A stretch of DNA of 13,590 nucleotides from Anaerolineaceae bacterium (lineage in GTDB: Bacteria > Chloroflexota > Anaerolineae > Anaerolineales > Anaerolineaceae): NCBI GenBank assembly GCA_028714615.1, contig JAQTMA010000066.1:4951-18540 (forward strand), in the 5' to 3' direction. Of this stretch, positions 12,179 to 13,590 are shown in pieces. The notes under the pieces were generated by a model. The model was not told where the DNA came from. It made no database searches and was given only the letters and a program-made list of their open reading frames with translations. The translations under genes were made by a program, and so were the position numbers. Every line of letters starts with the position of its first letter. Position 1 is the first letter of the stretch.

Positions 12179-13477
12179 CTAAGCTTGTTTCTCCACCTTC
12201 GCATGAATTGTGGATAGAAATAAACTCAGTACCAGGCCAAGAGCGACACCTACAACAGCCACAACAGCAATGAAATTGTATCCCCAAAACCCTGCCACCC
12301 AGCCTCCTAAAGCTGCACCCATGACGCCTGCCAGGGCATTCGTTGCGTTAAAGATTCCCAGCCCTTCACCTTCGCCTACCGGTGAAAGCTGAGCTGCCAG
12401 GGTTGTCCCACTGACACTGATCAATGACCAGGCGCAAACCACAAAAGCAAAAGCGAACAATGCCCACCAATTTTGGAATCTCAAGTGGGTAAATCCTATG
12501 GCAAACAAACTAACATAAGCCAACCAACGTATTCCCAGAGCGGTTCGGATCACTCGGGCGGAACCATAACGTTCAGACCAGTTTCCAGCGGGTGAATACA
12601 GCGCCAATCCTACTCCAGCCACAACTGCAAATGCGGCTGAAGAGATGCCGGGTGGAATGCCAAAAACTGTCTGCATCAGTACCGGGTATTGGGAGAAAAA
12701 GGCTGTGGAGCCTGCTAAAGCCAGCAACCAGATCACGAGAAAAAGCCCAAATGGAGAATGCAGGGATGGACCCAATTTCTGGATTGCCGACCAATCCAGG
12801 TGATGGAAGAGGCGCTGTGGAGAACTGATCACCCATTCACCATGCTTGGCTGGGTGAAGTAAAACCGGTTTCGCCCCGATGGGATTTGGAGGTATCTTTG
12901 TCGTTGACCAACCCAGCAAGGCAGCCAGGCCACTTAAACCGGCAGCAACGATCAGCCCGCTACGCAGGTCGGTCTGGCTCAATATCCCTGCCAGCAGTAA
13001 CCCCCCCACCTGTCCAACGCCGTAAAAAGTTTGTAACCAGCCAATTCGCTCATCCCATTCGGATTTTGGATGCGCTTCCACCACAAAAAGGTTAGCAATC
13101 GTCGCCGCCCCGGCTGCGCCAAGTCCCAGGAACAGAGCCAGCCCAATCCTGATCGCAGGTTGTGTGGTCAAGGTAAAAGCGACCAACCCTATGGTCGTAA
13201 CGAGCAGACCCCCGACCAACAACCAGCGATGCAGACGATAGCGATCCGCCAGAGTACCCCATAAGGGCGCTGTCAATCCGCCCAGACTTAAAGCTGCCAT
13301 CACCAGGCCAATGTTCGTGGCAGTGCCGCTATGACTCGCTGCCAATGGTAAAAGAATAGGGAGCAACCCGGCGATCACAGCGCCTTGTAATGTATAGGTC
13401 AGATACCAGGGTTCCACCCACCTTCGCCAGGAACTCGAAACCTGGGCCGTCGGCGATTCATTCAGTGCTGGCGTCAT
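12179..13477 (-). CDS. Major facilitator superfamily transporter, 12 transmembrane helices
   Basis: 432 residues with about twelve hydrophobic helices in two halves and a longer polar loop near 200-235. The MFS motif A between helices 2 and 3 is GTLADRYRLHR at 74-84, and a related segment SPAGNWSERYGSARVIR lies at the matching place of the second half. The N-terminal 20 residues are polar and cytoplasmic. It is in line with glucose dehydrogenase and glucoamylase, so a sugar or sugar-acid substrate is a reasonable guess, but MFS proteins of this general type (MFS_1) include drug exporters and no substrate motif was recognised. The start ATG has only a weak GGTGG upstream, and the preceding gene ends five bases before it, which suggests translational coupling. 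Confidence 0.88.
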   Translation of the reverse strand: MTPALNESPTAQVSSSWRRWVEPWYLTYTLQGAVIAGLLPILLPLAASHSGTATNIGLVMAALSLGGLTAPLWGTLADRYRLHRWLLVGGLLVTTIGLVAFTLTTQPAIRIGLALFLGLGAAGAATIANLFVVEAHPKSEWDERIGWLQTFYGVGQVGGLLLAGILSQTDLRSGLIVAAGLSGLAALLGWSTTKIPPNPIGAKPVLLHPAKHGEWVISSPQRLFHHLDWSAIQKLGPSLHSPFGLFLVIWLLALAGSTAFFSQYPVLMQTVFGIPPGISSAAFAVVAGVGLALYSPAGNWSERYGSARVIRTALGIRWLAYVSLFAIGFTHLRFQNWWALFAFAFVVCAWSLISVSGTTLAAQLSPVGEGEGLGIFNATNALAGVMGAALGGWVAGFWGYNFIAVVAVVGVALGLVLSLFLSTIHAKVEKQA

Positions 13478-13482
13478 TAATG

Positions 13483-13590
13483 CTAAACCACCACGATCGT
13501 ACCGCGCAACCTGGCTTTGACCGGCTTATTCCTGGCAATATAACATTCCATCGTTTTGATTGCATTCTTCTCCAGAGTCTGACGATTTGC
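13483..13590 (-). CDS. C-terminal end of an unidentified gene (truncated by window)
   Basis: On the minus strand a frame is open from the window edge to a TAG at 13483-13485, giving 35 residues (NRQTLEKNAIKTMECYIARN, then a basic stretch ending IVVV). The stop codon is five bases before the MFS start, the tight spacing of an operon. The helix followed by a short strand at the extreme C-terminus is compatible with many folds, including 2-hydroxyacid dehydrogenases, but is too short to assign. The operon promoter must lie outside the window. Confidence 0.5.
   Translation of the reverse strand, partial: ANRQTLEKNAIKTMECYIARNKPVKARLRGTIVVV

Overview
The window reads as a stretch of a bacterial chromosome of medium-high GC. 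The gene mix fits a Chloroflexota (Anaerolineae-like) organism: a theta-type glucose dehydrogenase beside a cytoplasmic bacterial glucoamylase, a PocR-domain regulator, a DsrE2/TusE pair and a short 'cacaaagg' intergenic repeat. That placement is an inference from gene content and is not proven by any marker. No rRNA, tRNA, insertion sequence, integrase or CRISPR array was seen.

Layout. (1) 1-1210, plus strand: the 3' part of a GT4-type glycosyltransferase and a polyprenyl-phosphate sugar-phosphotransferase, the end of a surface polysaccharide locus. (2) 1256-2337, plus strand: a strong extended -10 promoter followed by an FmdB-type zinc ribbon, a CsoR-family repressor with the cysteine pattern of the persulfide sensor CstR, and an OsmC-type thiol peroxidase. 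(3) 2352-2403: a long hairpin between convergent genes. (4) 2424-3386, minus strand: a DUF302 protein followed by a SAM-dependent methyltransferase. (5) 3387-3674: a divergent control region with a perfect 20-bp palindrome of CRP/FNR type placed near -42 of a predicted promoter. (6) 3675-6614, plus strand: an excisionase-type HTH/PocR regulator, a sulfide:quinone oxidoreductase (SQR)-like flavoprotein, a single-cysteine TusE/DsrC-like protein and a DsrE2-like protein. (7) 6751-8523, minus strand: an ArsR repressor, a small CxxC thioredoxin-like protein and a PF03773 permease, under a perfect TTGACA-17-TATAAT promoter with an inverted-repeat operator at its start point. (8) 8548-13590, minus strand: the end of an unidentified gene, an MFS transporter, a glucose 1-dehydrogenase and a GH15 glucoamylase, apparently one operon.

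How the genes may work together. Regions 2, 4 and 6 look like a reactive-sulfur module. SQR would oxidise sulfide and put electrons into the quinone pool. DsrE2 and the single-cysteine TusE are sulfur carriers that could accept the sulfane sulfur. The CstR-like protein could sense persulfide, and OsmC could remove peroxide or persulfide. No TusA, rhodanese, persulfide dioxygenase, Hdr complex or DsrAB is present in the window, so the final sulfur acceptor is unknown. Region 7 is a metalloid-type efflux module. Region 8 would hydrolyse alpha-glucan to glucose and oxidise it to gluconolactone, suggesting a non-phosphorylating route.

The most promising candidate for an undescribed system is the compact regulator-SQR-TusE-DsrE2 cassette with its CRP/FNR-like control site, close to a CstR-like sensor operon.
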